This document shows positions 16,867-26,823 of a stretch of DNA of 64,000 bases, piece by piece. The position numbers were made by a program, and so were the translations under genes. How positions within the stretch are numbered: position 1 is the stretch's first letter; the number at the start of each line of letters is the position of its first letter. The stretch covers positions 186,001 to 250,000 of the forward strand of contig NZ_PXUE01000002.1 of assembly GCF_003020585.1 (NCBI RefSeq). The letters are read 5' to 3'. Origin of the DNA: Chryseobacterium aurantiacum. GTDB taxonomy: Bacteria > Bacteroidota > Bacteroidia > Flavobacteriales > Weeksellaceae. The notes beneath the pieces were generated by a model, which was not told the origin of the DNA, made no database searches, and worked only from the letters and a program-made list of their open reading frames with translations.

Positions 16867-17446
16867 TTCTATCCTGAAGAATTCTTTCTATCTCTTCCAG
16901 TGAAAAATCTTTTGCTTTCAATAGAATAAGAAAATGATATAAAAGATCTGCAGCTTCATTTTTAAAGAGTATATCATTATTATCCTTAGCCTCAATCACA
17001 ACTTCTACGGCTTCCTCACCTACTTTTTGAGCTACTTTATTCATTCCTTTCTGATATAAAGAATATGTATAAGAACTTTCTACTTTATCATCAATTCTTT
17101 GAGATATTTTTTCTTCCAATTCATATAAAAACCCCTTGGGATCTTTTTCACCGAAGCAACTGAAACTTCCTGTATGGCAAACCACATTTGTTGGAATGAC
17201 CTTAATCAGTATGGTATCCTGATCACAGTCTATATCTATGCTTTTTACTTCTAAAAAATTACCGGACTCCTCTCCTTTTGTCCATAATCTGTTTTTGGAA
17301 CGGCTGAAAAAAGTAACTCTTTTTTCGTTTTTTGTTTTTTCAAATGCTTCTTCATTCATATAGCCCAGCATCAAAACCTGTAATGTTCTGTTGTCCTGAA
17401 TTACTACCGGAACAAGGCCATTGTCTTTATTAAAATTAATGTTCAT
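16850..17446 (-). CDS. hisIE: Bifunctional phosphoribosyl-AMP cyclohydrolase / phosphoribosyl-ATP pyrophosphatase
   Basis: A 198-aa fusion catalysing steps 2 and 3 of histidine synthesis. The HisI domain (about 1-105) has [25 protein letters not shown], the metal-binding Asp run DIDCDQD and the zinc Cys in VVCHTG-SCF. The HisE domain (about 115-198) has [14 protein letters not shown] and [10 protein letters not shown]. It is the last gene of the operon and overlaps hisF by 4 bases. Its stop lies in the terminator stem. Confidence 0.97.
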   Translation of the reverse strand: MNINFNKDNGLVPVVIQDNRTLQVLMLGYMNEEAFEKTKNEKRVTFFSRSKNRLWTKGEESGNFLEVKSIDIDCDQDTILIKVIPTNVVCHTGSFSCFGEKDPKGFLYELEEKISQRIDDKVESSYTYSLYQKGMNKVAQKVGEEAVEVVIEAKDNNDILFKNEAADLLYHFLILLKAKDFSLEEIERILQDRNKKSL

Positions 17447-18201
17447 CGTACTTCTATTTTTTGAGTTTTTAATTGTTTTTTTAAATCCTGAATCCCAATT
17501 TCATTAAAATGGAATATACTGGCAGCCAATGCACCTGTAGCCTTGGTTTCACGGAATACTTCAACAAAATCATTTGTTCCTCCTGCACCTCCGGAAGCAA
17601 TGACAGGAATACCTATACTTTCTGAAACCAGCTTCGTAATTCTAAGATCAAACCCATTTTTTGTTCCATCACCATCCATGGAGGTTAAAAGAATTTCACC
17701 TGCTCCCAATTTTTCGGCCTGCTTTGCCCATTCTACAGTAGTAAGTTCTGTAGCTTTTCTTCCTCCATTAATATGAACAACATCAGCCTCTTCTACCAAC
17801 CTGGTATCGATAGCAACTACAATACACTGACTGCCAAACTCATTGGCCAGCTCTGAAATAAGGTTGGGATTTTTCACTGCAGAAGAATTGATACTAATTT
17901 TATCTGCTCCTGCTTCCAAAAGTTTTCTGACATCTTCAATAGACGATATACCACCACCCACGGTAAAAGGAATGCTTAACTCTTTCGCAATATCTCTTAC
18001 CAATTCTACAAATGTTTTTCTATCCTCCAGGGTTGCCGTAATATCAAGAAAAACCAGTTCATCAGCACCTTCCTTTTCATATTTTTTTGCCAATTCTACA
18101 GGATTTCCTGCATTTTTCAGATCCTCAAAATTGATTCCCTTTACCGTACAGCCGTCCTTAATATCCAGACACGGAATAATTCTTTTTTTAAGCATTTTCA
18201 A
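17443..18201 (-). CDS. hisF: Imidazole glycerol phosphate synthase, cyclase subunit
   Basis: A 252-aa TIM barrel that works with HisH to make imidazole glycerol phosphate and AICAR. Family motifs are [13 protein letters not shown] with catalytic Asp13, [16 protein letters not shown] and the phosphate-binding VIASGGAGG. It overlaps hisA by 14 bases and hisIE by 4. A second possible start at Met3 (18195) would give the more usual [11 protein letters not shown] beginning; both are in frame. Confidence 0.98.
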   Translation of the reverse strand: MKMLKKRIIPCLDIKDGCTVKGINFEDLKNAGNPVELAKKYEKEGADELVFLDITATLEDRKTFVELVRDIAKELSIPFTVGGGISSIEDVRKLLEAGADKISINSSAVKNPNLISELANEFGSQCIVVAIDTRLVEEADVVHINGGRKATELTTVEWAKQAEKLGAGEILLTSMDGDGTKNGFDLRITKLVSESIGIPVIASGGAGGTNDFVEVFRETKATGALAASIFHFNEIGIQDLKKQLKTQKIEVR

Positions 18202-18910
18202 TAAAGTTTTGAAGTTGTTGGAGGCTTATTTTTCCCTCATAAATCGCTTTCCCGATAATAGTCCCGGAGCAGCCGATATCTTTCATTTTATGAACATCCT
18301 TAATGCCTGAAATTCCACCGCTTGCCACCAACTGAACTGAGGTTTTATATAAAATCTCAATATACAGCCCGGTTGAGGGACCTTCAAGCATTCCGTCCTT
18401 TGAAATATCAGTGCAAATGGTGCTTTGAATTCCTTTTTCCTGATATTGAAGAATGAAATCAAGAATATCCTCATTACTTTCCTCCTGCCATCCCGAGGTT
18501 TTAATCTTCCTGTTCTCACAGTCTGCTCCAAGGATAATTTTTTCCGGACCATACTTTTCGATAGCGCGGTAGCAAAACTCAGGATCCTGAACAGCAATAC
18601 TTCCTAAGGTAATCTGCTTTGCACCTGAATTGAATGCGATTTCTATATCCTGTTCTGTCTTCAATCCTCCTCCAAAATCAATGTGAAGCGAAGTTGAACC
18701 AGCAATGTTCTCCAATACTTTCTGATTAACAATGTGCTTGGATTTTGCCCCATCAAGATCTACCAAATGCAGGTATTTAATCCCAAAATCTTCAAACTCT
18801 CTCGCAATTTCCACAGGGTTTTCATTGTATATTTTCTTTGTGTTGTAATCCCCTTTTGATAAACGCACACACTTTCCATCAATAATATCAATAGCCGGAA
18901 TAATCTTCAT
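18188..18910 (-). CDS. hisA: ProFAR isomerase
   Basis: A 240-aa TIM barrel for the fourth step of histidine synthesis. It starts [17 protein letters not shown] with catalytic Asp8, has [12 protein letters not shown] and a second half with [14 protein letters not shown] and ASGGISG. Overlaps of 4 bases with hisH and 14 with hisF imply coupled translation. Confidence 0.98.
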   Translation of the reverse strand: MKIIPAIDIIDGKCVRLSKGDYNTKKIYNENPVEIAREFEDFGIKYLHLVDLDGAKSKHIVNQKVLENIAGSTSLHIDFGGGLKTEQDIEIAFNSGAKQITLGSIAVQDPEFCYRAIEKYGPEKIILGADCENRKIKTSGWQEESNEDILDFILQYQEKGIQSTICTDISKDGMLEGPSTGLYIEILYKTSVQLVASGGISGIKDVHKMKDIGCSGTIIGKAIYEGKISLQQLQNFIENA

Positions 18911-19491
18911 TTTGATAAGTTTATAAAGTTTTTAAGTAGTTGACGACCAATGGCTCCCGATTTTTCCGGGTGAAACTGCATCGCATAGAAATTATCTTTC
19001 TGTAAAGACGCACTGAATGGCAGAATATAGTCACAAACTGACGTTGTAAAGTTTGAAAGCTCACAATAGTAACTATGTACAAAATAGATATCATCCTCTT
19101 TTTCAATGCCTGAAAATAGTGATGAATTCTGCTCTGAAACAGTATTCCATCCCATATGCGGCACTAAACCCTTGGGTGGAAATCTTTTCACATTGATGTC
19201 AAAAATCCCCATTCCCTCAGTATTTCCCTCTTCATTCGCTTTGCACATAAGCTGCATTCCCAAACAGATCCCTAAAACAGGTTGTTTCAGACTCGGAATA
19301 AGCAAATCAAGGCCTTTTTCCTTTAACAGTTTCATGGTTGAAGACGCCTCTCCTACACCCGGGAAAATAACTTTATCGGCTTTTAGGATAACCTCAGGGT
19401 CATCTGTAATAACTGAGTCCGCTTGAAGCCTGTTTAAAGCATTCTCTACAGAGCTTACATTGCCACCATTATATTTTATTATTGCAATCAT
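18907..19491 (-). CDS. hisH: Imidazole glycerol phosphate synthase, glutaminase subunit
   Basis: A 194-aa class I glutamine amidotransferase that supplies ammonia to HisF. The nucleophile is Cys76 in [10 protein letters not shown], with His174 and Glu176 in QFHPEKSG. The N-terminus [16 protein letters not shown] is typical. It follows hisB by 3 bases. Confidence 0.98.
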   Translation of the reverse strand: MIAIIKYNGGNVSSVENALNRLQADSVITDDPEVILKADKVIFPGVGEASSTMKLLKEKGLDLLIPSLKQPVLGICLGMQLMCKANEEGNTEGMGIFDINVKRFPPKGLVPHMGWNTVSEQNSSLFSGIEKEDDIYFVHSYYCELSNFTTSVCDYILPFSASLQKDNFYAMQFHPEKSGAIGRQLLKNFINLSK

Positions 19492-19494
19492 ATG

Positions 19495-20589
19495 TTATAA
19501 ACTTCCTTTAGTTGAGGGCAAACCATAATTAGCATCTGATTGATTGACTGCCATTTTAACAGCCTTTGCAAATGCCTTGAAAATAGATTCTATCTTGTGG
19601 TGTTCGTTGTCTCCTTCTGCTTTGATGTTCAGATTAGATCTTGAGGAATCTGTAAAAGACTTGAAGAAGTGAAAGAACATTTCTGTAGGAACGTCGCCTA
19701 TTTTTTCTCTTTTAAATTCAGCATCCCAAACTAACCATGCCCTTCCTCCGAAATCAATCGCCACCTGTGACAGGCAATCGTCCATAGGAAGCAGGAAACC
19801 ATATCTTTCAATACCTTTTTTCTTCCCCAGGGCTTTTACAATAGCTTCTCCCAGAACAATTCCTGTATCTTCAATAGTATGATGTTCATCCACTGCAAGA
19901 TCTCCATTCACTTTGATTGTAAGGTCCATATTTCCGTGTCTTGCGATCTGCTCGAGCATATGGTCAAAAAAGTGAAGCCCTGTTGAAATTTCAGAATTAC
20001 CATTTCCGTCAATATTAACTTCGATATCTATTTCTGTTTCATTCGTTTTTCTGGATACTCTGGCTCTTCTCATCCCAGCTTTTAAGAAGAGATAAATTTC
20101 ATTCCATCCTGTAGTAACAAGACTTACTTCTTCATTAAAGTTTTGGTTTAGAAAAATAGCCTTAGATCCCAAGTTTTTAGCTAATTGAATATCTGTAACT
20201 CGATCACCAATTACATAGGAATTTTCAAGATCATAATTTCCATAGATATATTTTGAAAGCATTCCAGTACCCGGTTTTCTGGTAGGTAAACCTTCGTGTT
20301 CAAAGCTTTTATCTATTAAAATATCACTAAAGATTATCCCTTCGTTTTCAAATGTTTTGAGCATCTTTTCGTGAGGTTTTAAAAAGTCTTCCAGAGGAAA
20401 GCTTTCAGTTCCTAAACCATCCTGATTGGTTACCATTACCAGCTCATAATCCAACTCATTGGCGATTTTGAATAGATTCTGGAAAACGCCGGGATAAAAT
20501 TCTAATTTCTCCAGTGAATCTACCTGAAAATCTGTGGGAGGTTCAATAATCAGTGTACCATCCCGATCTATAAACAGTACTTTTTTCAT
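19495..20589 (-). CDS. hisB: Bifunctional histidinol-phosphatase / imidazoleglycerol-phosphate dehydratase
   Basis: A 364-aa fusion for steps 6 and 8. The N-terminal HAD phosphatase (1-165) has FIDRDGT with Asp8/Asp10, TNQDG at 54-58 and GDRVTD at 128-133. The dehydratase (172-364) has His206/His210 (LHFFDHM), His236/237 (DEHHTIED) and His330/331 (NEHHKIE), the manganese ligands. Oddity: the zinc loop that in E. coli HisB carries the Cys and His ligands before CRKP reads [15 protein letters not shown] here (residues 92-106), with no cysteine, so the phosphatase probably lacks structural zinc. The start overlaps the hisC stop by 4 bases. Confidence 0.97.
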   Translation of the reverse strand: MKKVLFIDRDGTLIIEPPTDFQVDSLEKLEFYPGVFQNLFKIANELDYELVMVTNQDGLGTESFPLEDFLKPHEKMLKTFENEGIIFSDILIDKSFEHEGLPTRKPGTGMLSKYIYGNYDLENSYVIGDRVTDIQLAKNLGSKAIFLNQNFNEEVSLVTTGWNEIYLFLKAGMRRARVSRKTNETEIDIEVNIDGNGNSEISTGLHFFDHMLEQIARHGNMDLTIKVNGDLAVDEHHTIEDTGIVLGEAIVKALGKKKGIERYGFLLPMDDCLSQVAIDFGGRAWLVWDAEFKREKIGDVPTEMFFHFFKSFTDSSRSNLNIKAEGDNEHHKIESIFKAFAKAVKMAVNQSDANYGLPSTKGSL

Positions 20590-21617
20590 TCTGATATAGT
20601 TTTTAAAAGTTTGATCAGTTTTTCATTGTCCTGACGGTTTCCAACATTAATCCTGATGCATCCCGGAATAGCGGGATCTCTTCTGCTTGTTAAAATTTCC
20701 TGCTCTAGCATCATTTCATATACTTTTCCTACATTTTTCATTTGAATTAAAAAGAAATTAGCGTCCGTTGGAAATACCCTTGCAATACATTCAACATCCT
20801 TAAATTGTTCCTGTAACCAATTTTTCTCTGCCAAGATTTTACTTACATTCTCCTGAAGCTTAGTTTCTTCCTCCAGCGTTTTTAAAATCAAATCCTGACT
20901 TAATACATTAACATTATAAGGAGCTTTTACAGTATTAATCAGTTTAATAATCTCTTCCGAAGCATAAGCCATTCCCACTCTAGCACCTGCAATTCCCCAT
21001 GCTTTTGAAAAGGTTTGAAGAACAATAAGATTAGGATATTTATTCAAAAGTTCCAGACTTGACTTCTTCCTTGAAAACTCGATGTAAGCTTCATCTACTA
21101 CTACAATTCCATCAAAATTCTGAAGATAGAATTCAATATCATCTATACTATTTCCGGTGGGATTATTGGGTGAACACAAAAAGAAAACCTTAATGGGCTG
21201 CTCTTTTATAATTGTTAAAAAATCTTCTTTTACAATGTCAAAATTTTCATCCAGGTTAATCTGTAAAACCCTGTTTTCATTAATGGTAGCATAAAAACCA
21301 TACATGGCAAACGAGGGGTTCATCATTAGAATAGAATCTTTTTTAGGTTCGCAAAAAATCTTAATGATTAAATCAATCAGTTCATCACTTCCGTTTCCTA
21401 TTGCAATCTGTGATGGAGAAACATTTTTAAGTTCTGACAATCTGTTTTTAAGCTTTCTCTGGGTGGAATCTGGATAGCGGTTACATTCCCCAAAAGGACT
21501 TTCATTGGCATCTAAAAAGGCAGGATCATTAAATTGATTATGATCTCTGAAGCTGATATAAGGCTGTAATTTTAATATATTTTCTCTTACTAAATTATTG
21601 ATACTTATTGTGTTCAT
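20586..21617 (-). CDS. hisC: Histidinol-phosphate aminotransferase
   Basis: A 343-aa PLP fold-type I aminotransferase for step 7. Motifs are [28 protein letters not shown] (148-155), [10 protein letters not shown] (172-181) and the PLP lysine Lys205 in [11 protein letters not shown], with an RINVG motif near the end. It overlaps hisB and lies 2 bases after hisD. Confidence 0.97.
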   Translation of the reverse strand: MNTISINNLVRENILKLQPYISFRDHNQFNDPAFLDANESPFGECNRYPDSTQRKLKNRLSELKNVSPSQIAIGNGSDELIDLIIKIFCEPKKDSILMMNPSFAMYGFYATINENRVLQINLDENFDIVKEDFLTIIKEQPIKVFFLCSPNNPTGNSIDDIEFYLQNFDGIVVVDEAYIEFSRKKSSLELLNKYPNLIVLQTFSKAWGIAGARVGMAYASEEIIKLINTVKAPYNVNVLSQDLILKTLEEETKLQENVSKILAEKNWLQEQFKDVECIARVFPTDANFFLIQMKNVGKVYEMMLEQEILTSRRDPAIPGCIRINVGNRQDNEKLIKLLKTISE

Positions 21618-21619
21618 TT

Positions 21620-22897
21620 TTATTTTTTTAATCTGATTGATACTGCATTTTTGTGGGCAAACAGACCTTCTGCTTCTGCCATTATTTCTATAGTTTTTCC
21701 TAGATTCTGAAGTCCTTCTCTGGATAAGTGCTGAAATGTTATTTTCTTTACAAAACTATCTAGAGATACTCCGCTGTAGTTCCTTGCATAGGCATTGGTA
21801 GGAAGAGTGTGATTGGTACCGCTGGCATAATCTCCCGCACTTTCGCAGGAGTAGTTTCCCAGAAAAACAGAACCTGCATTTTGAATCATTGGAATGTATT
21901 TTTCAAAATCATTGATCGCTAAAATGAGGTGTTCTGGAGCATAAAGATTACTGAATTCAACAGCTTCCTCAAGGCTGTTCATTACTATAAAACTGCTGTT
22001 TTCCAGCGATTGATTTGCAAATTCATTTCTCGGTAAGTCTTTGACCTGTTGTTGAACAGACTCAATCGTTTCATTCAAAACTTTAAGATTGGTGGTAAGA
22101 AAAATAACCTGACTATCACTTCCGTGTTCAGCCTGTGAAAGGAGGTCTGCTGCACAAAATTCAGGAACCGCCTGTTCATCTGCTATCACCAGAACCTCGC
22201 TTGGGCCTGCCGGCATATCAATGGCTATTCCGTATCGTTGGGCGTATTCTTTTGCCGCCACAACAAACTGGTTTCCGGGACCGAAGATTTTATATACCTG
22301 GGGAATGCTTTCTGTTCCTAAAGCCATAGCAGCAACAGCCTGCGCACCACCTGTTTTAAAGATTTTTGAAACTCCGCAAAGCTTTGCCGCATACAGAATT
22401 GCCGGATTAACATTACCGTTTTTATCTGGTGGTGTACAAAGGATAATTTCTTCACATCCCGCTAAATTGGCGGGCACCGCAAGCATTAATACTGTTGAAA
22501 ATAAAGGGGCTGTTCCCCCAGGAATGTAGATTCCCACTTTCTCAACGGCTCTATTCTCTCTCCAGCAAACAACACCTTTTGTAGTTTCAACTTTTTCAAT
22601 TTCAGGAACCTGAGAGGTGTGAAATTTAGAAATATTCTCCTTTGCCTCCTGAATTGCCATTTTTAATTCATCACTAATCTGGCTTTCTGCTTTTTCAATT
22701 TCTGCGTCTGTAACAGAAATATTCTCTGTCTCAGCTTTATCAAACTTCTTATTGAACTCTATTAAAGCCTGATCTCCCTTAATTTCAACTTCCTTAAAAA
22801 TTTCAGCAATCAACTCCGAAATTTCATTTTGCTCAAAAGTTGGACGCTTTACCAAGTCAGCCCAGGTTTCCTGTTGTGGATATCTATATATTTTCAT
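21620..22897 (-). CDS. hisD: Histidinol dehydrogenase
   Basis: A 425-aa enzyme for the last two oxidations to histidine. Visible features are the [18 protein letters not shown] signature (121-138), [17 protein letters not shown] (231-240), zinc ligands Gln255/His258 in SQAEHGSD, and the catalytic pair Glu322/His323 in YAPEHL. The length fits the family. It is second in the operon, 11 bases after hisG. Confidence 0.98.
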   Translation of the reverse strand: MKIYRYPQQETWADLVKRPTFEQNEISELIAEIFKEVEIKGDQALIEFNKKFDKAETENISVTDAEIEKAESQISDELKMAIQEAKENISKFHTSQVPEIEKVETTKGVVCWRENRAVEKVGIYIPGGTAPLFSTVLMLAVPANLAGCEEIILCTPPDKNGNVNPAILYAAKLCGVSKIFKTGGAQAVAAMALGTESIPQVYKIFGPGNQFVVAAKEYAQRYGIAIDMPAGPSEVLVIADEQAVPEFCAADLLSQAEHGSDSQVIFLTTNLKVLNETIESVQQQVKDLPRNEFANQSLENSSFIVMNSLEEAVEFSNLYAPEHLILAINDFEKYIPMIQNAGSVFLGNYSCESAGDYASGTNHTLPTNAYARNYSGVSLDSFVKKITFQHLSREGLQNLGKTIEIMAEAEGLFAHKNAVSIRLKK

Positions 22898-22908
22898 TTG
22901 TATTTTTT

Positions 22909-23766
22909 TTAAATAACCATTTTATCAATTGGAATAATTAAGATATCCTGCGCTCCGTTATCTTTCAGCTCGTCAATAACATCCCAGAACCTTTCTTCAT
23001 CAATCACAGAATGAATACTGCTCCACCCTTCTTCTGCCAATGGAATAACAGTGGGACTTTTCAGTACAGGAAGTACTCCCGCTACCTTTTGAATCATATC
23101 ATTAGGAACATTCATCAGGATATATTTTGAATTTTTTGCTTTTAGAACAGACTTAATTCTAAATAAAAACTTGTCTAGGATTACAATTTTTTCTGGTGAT
23201 AACTTCTGTGTCTGAGCCAAAACAGCTTCTGATTTCAGTAACGTAACTGTTTCTCGCAATCCATTTTTGAATAAAGTACTTCCGGAGCTTACAATATCAC
23301 AGATACCGTCTGCCAGACCAATATTTGGGGCTATTTCTACAGAGCCTGAAATAACGTGAATATCTGAAGTAATTCCTTTTTTTTGTAAAAAGTTTCTAAG
23401 GGTATTGGGATAAGAAGTGGCAATTTTTCTGCCTTGAAAATAGGCAGGATCATCAGTTTCAATATCTTTTGGAACAGCGATGGATACTCTGCATTTTGAA
23501 AATCCAAGCTTCTGAATAATCTCAATATTTTTCTGTTTTTCGATCAATAGATTTTCACCTACAATGGCAATATCTACCACTCCATCTTCAAGGTATTGTG
23601 GAATATCTGAATTTCGGAGATACATGATTTCCATCGGAAAGTTATCTATGGAAACCTTGAGCTGATCTTTTCCGTTGTTGACGAAGATTCCACAGTCTTT
23701 AAGGAGTTGTAGGGATTCTTCATAAAGCCGGCCGCTTTTTTGGATCGCAATTTTTAATTTACTCAT
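22909..23766 (-). CDS. hisG: ATP phosphoribosyltransferase (long form)
   Basis: A 285-aa first and committed enzyme of the pathway. The start was chosen at MSKLKIAIQKSGRL, which matches the family N-terminus. An upstream in-frame ATG at 23838 would add 24 residues, lies beside the attenuator stem and is unlikely. Catalytic-domain motifs are RNSDIPQYLEDGVVDIAIVG and the PRPP loop GLADGICDIVSSGSTL. The C-terminal ~75 residues (from about 208) form the histidine-binding domain of the long form, so feedback inhibition by histidine is expected. Expression is also controlled by the attenuator just upstream. Confidence 0.96.
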   Translation of the reverse strand: MSKLKIAIQKSGRLYEESLQLLKDCGIFVNNGKDQLKVSIDNFPMEIMYLRNSDIPQYLEDGVVDIAIVGENLLIEKQKNIEIIQKLGFSKCRVSIAVPKDIETDDPAYFQGRKIATSYPNTLRNFLQKKGITSDIHVISGSVEIAPNIGLADGICDIVSSGSTLFKNGLRETVTLLKSEAVLAQTQKLSPEKIVILDKFLFRIKSVLKAKNSKYILMNVPNDMIQKVAGVLPVLKSPTVIPLAEEGWSSIHSVIDEERFWDVIDELKDNGAQDILIIPIDKMVI

Positions 23767-23838
23767 TTCGTCTTTTGTTGAGTCCGAGTAAATAAAAACT
23801 GATCTATTGAAGATTTCTGAGGTGAATTCAGGAAACAA

Positions 23839-23868
23839 AAAAACCGTCTATTTACTCAGACGGTTTTT
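23839..23868 (-). terminator. Attenuator terminator of the his leader
   Basis: On the minus strand AAAAACCGTCT and AGACGGTTTTT form a perfect 11-bp stem around an 8-base loop, with further T following. It lies between the leader peptide and hisG. Its 5' arm can instead pair with a segment at the end of the leader peptide (23909-23916), the expected antiterminator. Confidence 0.9.
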
Positions 23869-23880
23869 AATTATTTTTGA

Positions 23881-23950
23881 TTTTAGCATACACATATATC
23901 AATCAATTCCGCCTAACAGAGATGATGATAATAATGATGTAATGCTAAAA
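23881..23950 (-). promoter_or_regulatory. Alternative pairing elements of the his leader RNA
   Basis: Two pairings can be read. (a) Minus-strand TTTTAGCAT (23950-23942, inside the leader peptide gene) is a perfect 9-base complement of ATGCTAAAA (23889-23881) and encloses the His codons and stop. (b) Minus-strand TTAGGCGG (23916-23909, at the leader stop codon) pairs over 8 bases, two of them wobbles, with CCGTCTGA (23863-23856), the 5' arm of the terminator. A ribosome stalled at His codons would leave (b) free to form; one reaching the stop would cover it and let the terminator form. Confidence 0.75.
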
Positions 23951-23963
23951 ATATTGGTTTCAT
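23913..23963 (-). CDS. hisL: his operon leader peptide
   Basis: A 16-residue ORF reading MKPIFLALHHYYHHLC and a stop. Four of 16 codons are His, in two adjacent pairs separated by two Tyr codons. It lies 12-18 bases after the predicted transcription start and 147 bases before hisG, ahead of a terminator. That is the layout of a ribosome-mediated attenuator that senses charged tRNA-His. The His codon cluster and the terminator are seen directly; the regulatory role follows from the established mechanism in enterobacterial his operons. Confidence 0.88.
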   Translation of the reverse strand: MKPIFLALHHYYHHLC

Positions 23964-23980
23964 TGTATTGAATTGTGATG

Positions 23981-24010
23981 CAAATGTAGGATTTATTTTT
24001 AAAATGCAAA
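23981..24010 (-). promoter_or_regulatory. Promoter of the his operon
   Basis: On the minus strand TTTG (24010-24007), 18 nt and TACATTTG (23988-23981) form a near-ideal Bacteroidota promoter. Transcription should start near 23975-23980, just before the leader peptide. The -33 element lies directly behind the stop of the preceding glycosyltransferase gene. Confidence 0.85.
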
Positions 24011-24016
24011 GTTTTT

Positions 24017-25114
24017 TTAGATAATTTTTTGATAAAGATTCATCAATTCATTAGCAATTGGCTCGTCATTAAATTTCTGAACAAACTCAAAACCCTTTTC
24101 CTCACGGCGTTTTCTTTCAGATTCATTGTCCCAGAGAAATTTGATCTTAGCTCTGATATCCAGATCATTTTTAGGATCAATATAAACAGAGTCCTTTCCT
24201 CCTGCTTCTGGAAGACAGCTTGTGTTGCTCGTAACCACTACAGTTTTAGAAAAAAGAGCTTCAATAATGGGTATTCCGAAGCCCTCAAAGAAGCTTGGGT
24301 AAACAAAAATATCTGCTACTTTATAGATTACAGCCAGTTCATCCATAGAAACTCCTTCCAGGAATATGATCTGTTTTTCCATTTTATTTTTTTTCAGAAA
24401 TTTCTCAATTTTCTGATAATATTTTGTCTTTCTGCCTACAACTACCATTGGAATTTCGGTTCCGCTAATTGCTTTTACCACACTTAGCAGATTTTTACGA
24501 TCTTCAATAGTTCCCACATTCAGAATGAATCTTTCCGGAAGCTTAAACTTATCTTTTACAGACTGAATAAATTCTACAGACTGATGTTCTTTAAAAGCCT
24601 TATGACAACCCTGATAAATGACTTCAACCTTGCTTTCAGGAACATTTAGATACTGAACAATATCTCTTTTCGTCTGTTCTGAAATAGCAATGATTTTATC
24701 AGCCATATTCGCTGCCTTCTTAAACTTCCATAGGTGTATTTTCCTATCAAAAAAAGAGTAATACTGTGGATATCTTACAAATATCAGATCATGAATGGTA
24801 ACGATCTTTTTAATAGGTTTTTGGTCCCATTTCAAAGGAAGTTCTCCCGATAAACCGTGGAAAATATCAGCACTTTGCTTTTGGGCGTCTTTACCCATCT
24901 TTAACTGTCTGGAAAGATTTCCTTTGGAGGTTTCAATAAATGTAACATTGGGACGTTCCAGAATATCCTTTCCGCGCTCAGATTTGTTCTTATTAAGCAG
25001 CAGATATTCATTATCCGGATAATACTCGGATAGAATTCTTACAAGATCCCTTGAATAATTGCCCAGGCCGGACGTATTGTGAAAAAAACGTTTTGCGTCA
25101 AAGGCAATCTTCAT
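24017..25114 (-). CDS. Glycosyltransferase family 4 (GT-B)
   Basis: A 365-aa cytosolic glycosyltransferase. The N-terminal half has IAFDAKRFFHNTSGLGNYSRDLVR with the acceptor-side glycine loop. The C-terminal half has LNVGTIEDRKNL and the nucleotide-sugar motif EGFGIPIIEAL, followed by SNTSCLPEAGG. Such enzymes add sugars to lipopolysaccharide, capsule or other lipid-linked glycans. It overlaps the deacetylase gene upstream by 4 bases and is the last of a four-gene cluster. Donor and acceptor are unknown. Confidence 0.93.
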   Translation of the reverse strand: MKIAFDAKRFFHNTSGLGNYSRDLVRILSEYYPDNEYLLLNKNKSERGKDILERPNVTFIETSKGNLSRQLKMGKDAQKQSADIFHGLSGELPLKWDQKPIKKIVTIHDLIFVRYPQYYSFFDRKIHLWKFKKAANMADKIIAISEQTKRDIVQYLNVPESKVEVIYQGCHKAFKEHQSVEFIQSVKDKFKLPERFILNVGTIEDRKNLLSVVKAISGTEIPMVVVGRKTKYYQKIEKFLKKNKMEKQIIFLEGVSMDELAVIYKVADIFVYPSFFEGFGIPIIEALFSKTVVVTSNTSCLPEAGGKDSVYIDPKNDLDIRAKIKFLWDNESERKRREEKGFEFVQKFNDEPIANELMNLYQKII

Positions 25115-25887
25115 CGTTGTATTTGTTTTTGAAATTCCTGAAATGTACCGAATGTATGTCCTTTGTCTTTCAACCAGCCAACAAATGAGTCAAATCTTTC
25201 TACCATATCTTTTCCGGAGTTTTTTACTGTAAATCCTGGCAGTTTAAAGGCTTCTTCCTTAATTTCTGCAAATTCCCAAGGGTGAAAATAAATATTCAGA
25301 TATTTATCTTTTTTCAAGGTATCGGCAGCCAGTTTTTTGTAGAATGACAGGGGAAAATTATGAAAACTTAACCAGAATAAAGGAATCCTGAAGTTGGGAG
25401 ACACGGATGCCGGCACCTGTGTTACGTTTCCTTCTTTAAAATAGGTTCTCGATACTTTTAAGTTATTATATCTTCCCGGTAAAAATGTAGGATTTATGGA
25501 AGAATTGTAGGAATATCCTGCTTTTTCAACTTCTTTTTCGTTGACGGGCATCATTCTTGGCATTCTTAATCCTGTAACTTTTGTTGAAAATAGTTCTTCC
25601 AGTTTTTCTCTTGATTCTTTAAGGTGTTTTTCTTCAAATTCTGAATGAAACCAAGTGTGAGAGGCTAGCTCATGCCCTTCATTCAACAACCTTTCAATAA
25701 GGTGTTTGCTATTTTCTGCAAAGACTACTGTAGAAAAAAAGGTAGCCTTTGCATTATATTTTTTAAGGATATTCAAGATCCTTTCCAGTCCTGTCTGCGA
25801 AATTGAAATTTGCTTTTCAAAGGGAATTTCACCCTTATACTCTAATGGCATATCAAATTCTTCAATGTCAAAACTCAATAAAACCAT
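25111..25887 (-). CDS. Polysaccharide deacetylase (NodB-like)
   Basis: A 258-aa NodB-homology protein without signal peptide. Metal-binding motifs are LSFDIEEFD (Asp7) and HTWFH (His77, His81). A later conserved region includes GLRMPRMMP and the terminal FHPWEF. Family members remove acetyl or other N-acyl groups from sugars. It sits between two glycosyltransferases with 1-4 base spacing, so it probably modifies a lipid-linked sugar intermediate in the cytoplasm or at the membrane rather than a secreted polymer. Confidence 0.92.
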   Translation of the reverse strand: MVLLSFDIEEFDMPLEYKGEIPFEKQISISQTGLERILNILKKYNAKATFFSTVVFAENSKHLIERLLNEGHELASHTWFHSEFEEKHLKESREKLEELFSTKVTGLRMPRMMPVNEKEVEKAGYSYNSSINPTFLPGRYNNLKVSRTYFKEGNVTQVPASVSPNFRIPLFWLSFHNFPLSFYKKLAADTLKKDKYLNIYFHPWEFAEIKEEAFKLPGFTVKNSGKDMVERFDSFVGWLKDKGHTFGTFQEFQKQIQR

Positions 25888-25888
25888 T

Positions 25889-26818
25889 TTAAAAATTTTT
25901 GTTTTTAATAATATAATTAGGTCTGTCTTTCACCTGTTTAAAGATTTTACCCAAATAAATCCCCATGATTCCCAGGATAATCAGCTGAAGTCCTCCAAAG
26001 AACACGATGGTCATAATTAAGGATGCCCAACCTGAAATTTCTGTGTGGGCTATAAAGGAATGAATTACATAAATTCCATAACCGATAATTGAGATTGCTG
26101 AAAACAAGAAACCCAGATAAGCAGCAAGATAAAGAGGTTTTACACTGAACGCAGTGATTCCTGTAAATGCAAAGGTAAACATCTTTTTAAGATTATAACT
26201 GCTGCTTCCATAGAGTCTTTCAGCCGCCGTAAAATCTATTCCGATTTGCTTGAATCCCATCCAGCTTGTTAATCCTCTCAGGAATAAATCATCTTCATTA
26301 AATTTACGCATTACTTCAACGGCATTGGCATCCATCAGTCTAAAATCTGAACCGCCTCCTTTTGTTAAATTAACATCCGAAAGGCTTGATAATAGTTGAT
26401 AAAAAAGATCTGATGTTTTTCTTTTAAAATAAGAAATTTCCTTGGGATAAGTTCTTACTGTGAAGACTACATCATATCCTTCTTCCCATTTTTTTATCAT
26501 TTCCGGGATAAGTTCCGGTGGATGCTGAAGATCTCCATCCATAGAGATCACGGCATTTCCCTGAGCACTATCCATTCCTGCTTTTACAGCAGGTTGGTGA
26601 CCAAAGTTTCGGGAAAATTCGATAAATTTTACTTCATCATATGTATTGGAAAGTTCTTCCAGCTTTTGCTGGGTATTGTCTCTACTTCCATCGTTTACAA
26701 ATATGATTTCAAAGTCATAGTTGCTTAGCCCGTCAAAAACCTCCTTGATTTTTTGATGAATCATGGCTACGTTTCCTTCTTCGTTATAGGCGGGTATTAC
26801 AATTGAAATTTTCTTCAT
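25889..26818 (-). CDS. Membrane glycosyltransferase family 2 (DPM1/GtrB-like)
   Basis: A 309-aa GT-A enzyme. The N-terminus IVIPAYNEEGNV, VNDGSRDNT (41-49) and SMDGDLQHPPEL with the DxD at Asp94/Asp96 define the catalytic domain. Two C-terminal membrane helices lie near residues 230-255 and 265-292. This is the layout of polyprenyl-phosphate glycosyltransferases that make undecaprenyl-phosphate sugars. The next gene upstream is a multi-spanning membrane protein of the kind that uses such donors. Confidence 0.93.
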   Translation of the reverse strand: MKKISIVIPAYNEEGNVAMIHQKIKEVFDGLSNYDFEIIFVNDGSRDNTQQKLEELSNTYDEVKFIEFSRNFGHQPAVKAGMDSAQGNAVISMDGDLQHPPELIPEMIKKWEEGYDVVFTVRTYPKEISYFKRKTSDLFYQLLSSLSDVNLTKGGGSDFRLMDANAVEVMRKFNEDDLFLRGLTSWMGFKQIGIDFTAAERLYGSSSYNLKKMFTFAFTGITAFSVKPLYLAAYLGFLFSAISIIGYGIYVIHSFIAHTEISGWASLIMTIVFFGGLQLIILGIMGIYLGKIFKQVKDRPNYIIKNKNF

Positions 26819-26823
26819 ATTTA

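Noticed and set aside
23767..23838. Longer hisG starting at 23838
   Set aside because: The extra 24 residues have no family similarity and begin right beside the attenuator stem; the MSKLKIAIQKSGRL start fits HisG.
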